From the NCBI RefSeq assembly GCF_009498525.1, contig NZ_QSNT01000008.1, positions 1 to 64,000 of the forward strand: a stretch of DNA of 64,000 nucleotides, in the 5' to 3' direction. The notes under the pieces are model-generated. The model saw only the letters and a program-made list of their open reading frames with translations. It searched no databases and had not been told where the DNA came from. Within the stretch, counting starts at the first letter, position 1. Every line of letters starts with the position of its first letter. Position numbers and translations under genes: made by a program. This DNA is from Rhizobium sp. ICMP 5592. Its GTDB lineage: Bacteria > Pseudomonadota > Alphaproteobacteria > Rhizobiales > Rhizobiaceae. This document shows positions 62,525-64,000 of the stretch, one piece after another.

Positions 62525-64000
62525 ATGCATATCACCGTCATTCTCCGATCCGCAGGGCGGATCGCCGTGCCTTTTCTCGCGGCTTACACGGCCCTTTGCA
62601 CCCCAAGCTTCGCCGACGAGCCGAAATTCGGTGGTACGCTGCGCATCGCCTCGCTTGAATCAGATCTTGATGCTTTCGATCCACTCACCGGCTACAGCAC
62701 TGAATCCTGGGAGATTTTGCGTGCGACGACACGCCAGCTCGTCACCTATCCCGGTTCACCGATCGGCCTCAAGGAAGACACGACGTTGGTGCCGGACCTG
62801 GCCAAGTCCTGGGATGTCAGCCCGGACGGCAAGACTTATACGTTTCACCTGAAGGACGACATTTTCTTTTCCGGCTCTACCGAACGCAGGATCGTAGCCG
62901 GCGATTTTGTTTACGGCATAAAACGCTTCTGCGACCCCAACAAGCAGGTTGCGGCCATCAATTATTTCAATCTCGTACTGTCGGGCTTCGTCGAGTACTG
63001 CAAGGATTTTTCCAAGGTGCCGACCGGGGACTTGGCGGCGAGTAAGGCCTTCATCGACAGTCACCAAATTTCGGGTGTATCCGCACCGGATGACAAGACC
63101 TTGGTGATCCATTCCGATACCAAGAATTACGACTTCCTCAATATTCTCTCGATGAATTTCGTATCGCCGGTGGCGTCTGAAATTGCGTCGAAATACTTCC
63201 CTGACTCAGTGGAATCGCGCAAAAATCTGCCATCGAGCGGGCCATATTATGTTGCCTCCTACGATCAGGGACAAAAGCTGGTGCTGAAGAAGGCCAAGAA
63301 TTTCAGGCCGGAATCGGACGAAGCTCGCAAGGCTTATGTCGACGAGATTGATGTCGATTTCACCGCCAACAGCGAAGACGCCATCGTCCAAAAGATTCAG
63401 ACCGGCGAGGCCGACCTCTCCCTCTATCTCGACACGCCTCCGCGTGGCACCATCCAGCAGTATGTATCCAAGAATAGCCCCTATCTGCACGCGACAAACA
63501 GCGGCTCGGCAAACTTCATCACCATAAACGCGCAGAAGAACGCCACCAGCGAAGGTATCGAGGCGTTGCGTAAGCCGCAGGTGCGCCAAGCCTTGTCATA
63601 TGCAGTCAATCGCGCCCATCTGGTTCAATCGCAAGGCGGATCGATAGCGGCTGTACCGCTGTCACAGATCATTACCTCTACTATTTCCGGATACGAGCAA
63701 TTCGATCCTTATCCAACTGAAGGCAACAAGGGAAATCCGGCAAAAGCGAGAGAGCTTTTGGCGAAGGCTGGTTATGCCAATGGCATCACGCTCGACGCGC
63801 TCTATCGCACCAACGCACAGAACGAAACGATCGCCGTAACTCTCAAAGAGGATTTGGCGGCTGCGGGCATCACGCTGAACCTAATCCCAGCGCCCGCCAG
63901 TGGATGGCGGGCTTACATTCAAGACCCGAAATCGCGTTGGGACGTGTTCCTGAACGGCAGCTTTTCGCCCGATTGGCAGGGCCCGAGCACGCGAATGCTG
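62525..64000 (+). CDS. ABC transporter solute-binding protein, family 5 (runs off right edge)
   Basis: At least 492 residues are visible from ATG 62525 (MHITVILRSAGRIAVPFLAA), with a signal peptide ending near SFADEP. The core has GGTLRIASLESDLDAFDPLT, WDVSPDGKTYTFHLKDDIFF, PSSGPYYVASYDQGQKLVLK, VRQALSYAVNRAHLVQSQGG and LAKAGYANGITLDALYRTNA. The frame is open to the last base, so the C-terminus lies outside. It is divergent from the SsuD-type operon and presumably starts another importer operon. Confidence 0.9.
   Translation, partial: MHITVILRSAGRIAVPFLAAYTALCTPSFADEPKFGGTLRIASLESDLDAFDPLTGYSTESWEILRATTRQLVTYPGSPIGLKEDTTLVPDLAKSWDVSPDGKTYTFHLKDDIFFSGSTERRIVAGDFVYGIKRFCDPNKQVAAINYFNLVLSGFVEYCKDFSKVPTGDLAASKAFIDSHQISGVSAPDDKTLVIHSDTKNYDFLNILSMNFVSPVASEIASKYFPDSVESRKNLPSSGPYYVASYDQGQKLVLKKAKNFRPESDEARKAYVDEIDVDFTANSEDAIVQKIQTGEADLSLYLDTPPRGTIQQYVSKNSPYLHATNSGSANFITINAQKNATSEGIEALRKPQVRQALSYAVNRAHLVQSQGGSIAAVPLSQIITSTISGYEQFDPYPTEGNKGNPAKARELLAKAGYANGITLDALYRTNAQNETIAVTLKEDLAAAGITLNLIPAPASGWRAYIQDPKSRWDVFLNGSFSPDWQGPSTRML

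Overview
The window looks like accessory DNA, probably part of a large plasmid or genomic island, from a member of the Rhizobiaceae (Rhizobium, Agrobacterium or Sinorhizobium type). The pointers are recombinase-in-trio genes of rhizobial type, SyrB-like proteins, an Omp25/31-type porin, a soluble chemoreceptor, many ABC importers, and a patchwork of decayed genes between intact operons. I see no rRNA, tRNA, replication or partition genes and no CRISPR array.

Layout. 1-2.3 kb is nested mobile-element debris: an IS6-family element sits inside a recombinase-in-trio (RIT) unit whose first gene has a nonsense codon, and that unit abuts the tail of an IS66 transposase. 2.4-4.5 kb holds an intact OmpR-type response regulator next to a wrecked sensor kinase. 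4.5-12.9 kb is sparse: a lipoprotein, a porin, a small secreted-protein gene with two amber stops, a frameshifted aldo/keto reductase, and a soluble chemoreceptor with two PAS domains. 13.0-24.1 kb carries a MocR-type regulator, a LysR regulator and a nucleoside-salvage operon (oligopeptide-type ABC importer, DapA-like aldolase, two nucleoside hydrolases) ending in a ribokinase remnant. 24.4-26.2 kb has three tandem SyrB-like genes. 27.1-29.7 kb is a small toxin/defence-like patch: VapBC, a HEPN-like protein, an XRE regulator and a Fic remnant.

29.9-52.3 kb is the most interesting region. It holds a dipeptide-type importer, two flavin-dependent monooxygenases of the NtaA/SnaA/DszA class, a polar amino-acid importer, a GntR regulator, and a long operon headed by a single-module NRPS with architecture A-Ox-A'-T-TE. 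Its specificity residues read DAWQFGLIN plus the A10 Lys, which resembles glutamine-activating domains, so it is probably an indigoidine (blue pigment) synthetase. Its reading frame continues without a stop into a PptA-like tautomerase that has its own Shine-Dalgarno and ATG. The same operon has an EamA exporter, a cysteine-synthase-like enzyme, a cupin, a NiCoT transporter, an Sfp-type phosphopantetheinyl transferase (needed to activate the NRPS) and a serine acetyltransferase. A shared operator-like motif (ATTG-N4-CAAT, usually ATTGTTATCAAT) lies upstream of every transcription unit of this region, including the GntR gene, suggesting one regulon.

52.3-64 kb has small hypothetical genes, an IHF-alpha-like protein, a truncated uridine-kinase-like gene, an Eis-like acetyltransferase, and a sulfonate-type operon (solute-binding protein, two permeases, fused ATPase, truncated monooxygenase, SsuD-like monooxygenase). 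A divergent solute-binding protein gene runs off the right edge.
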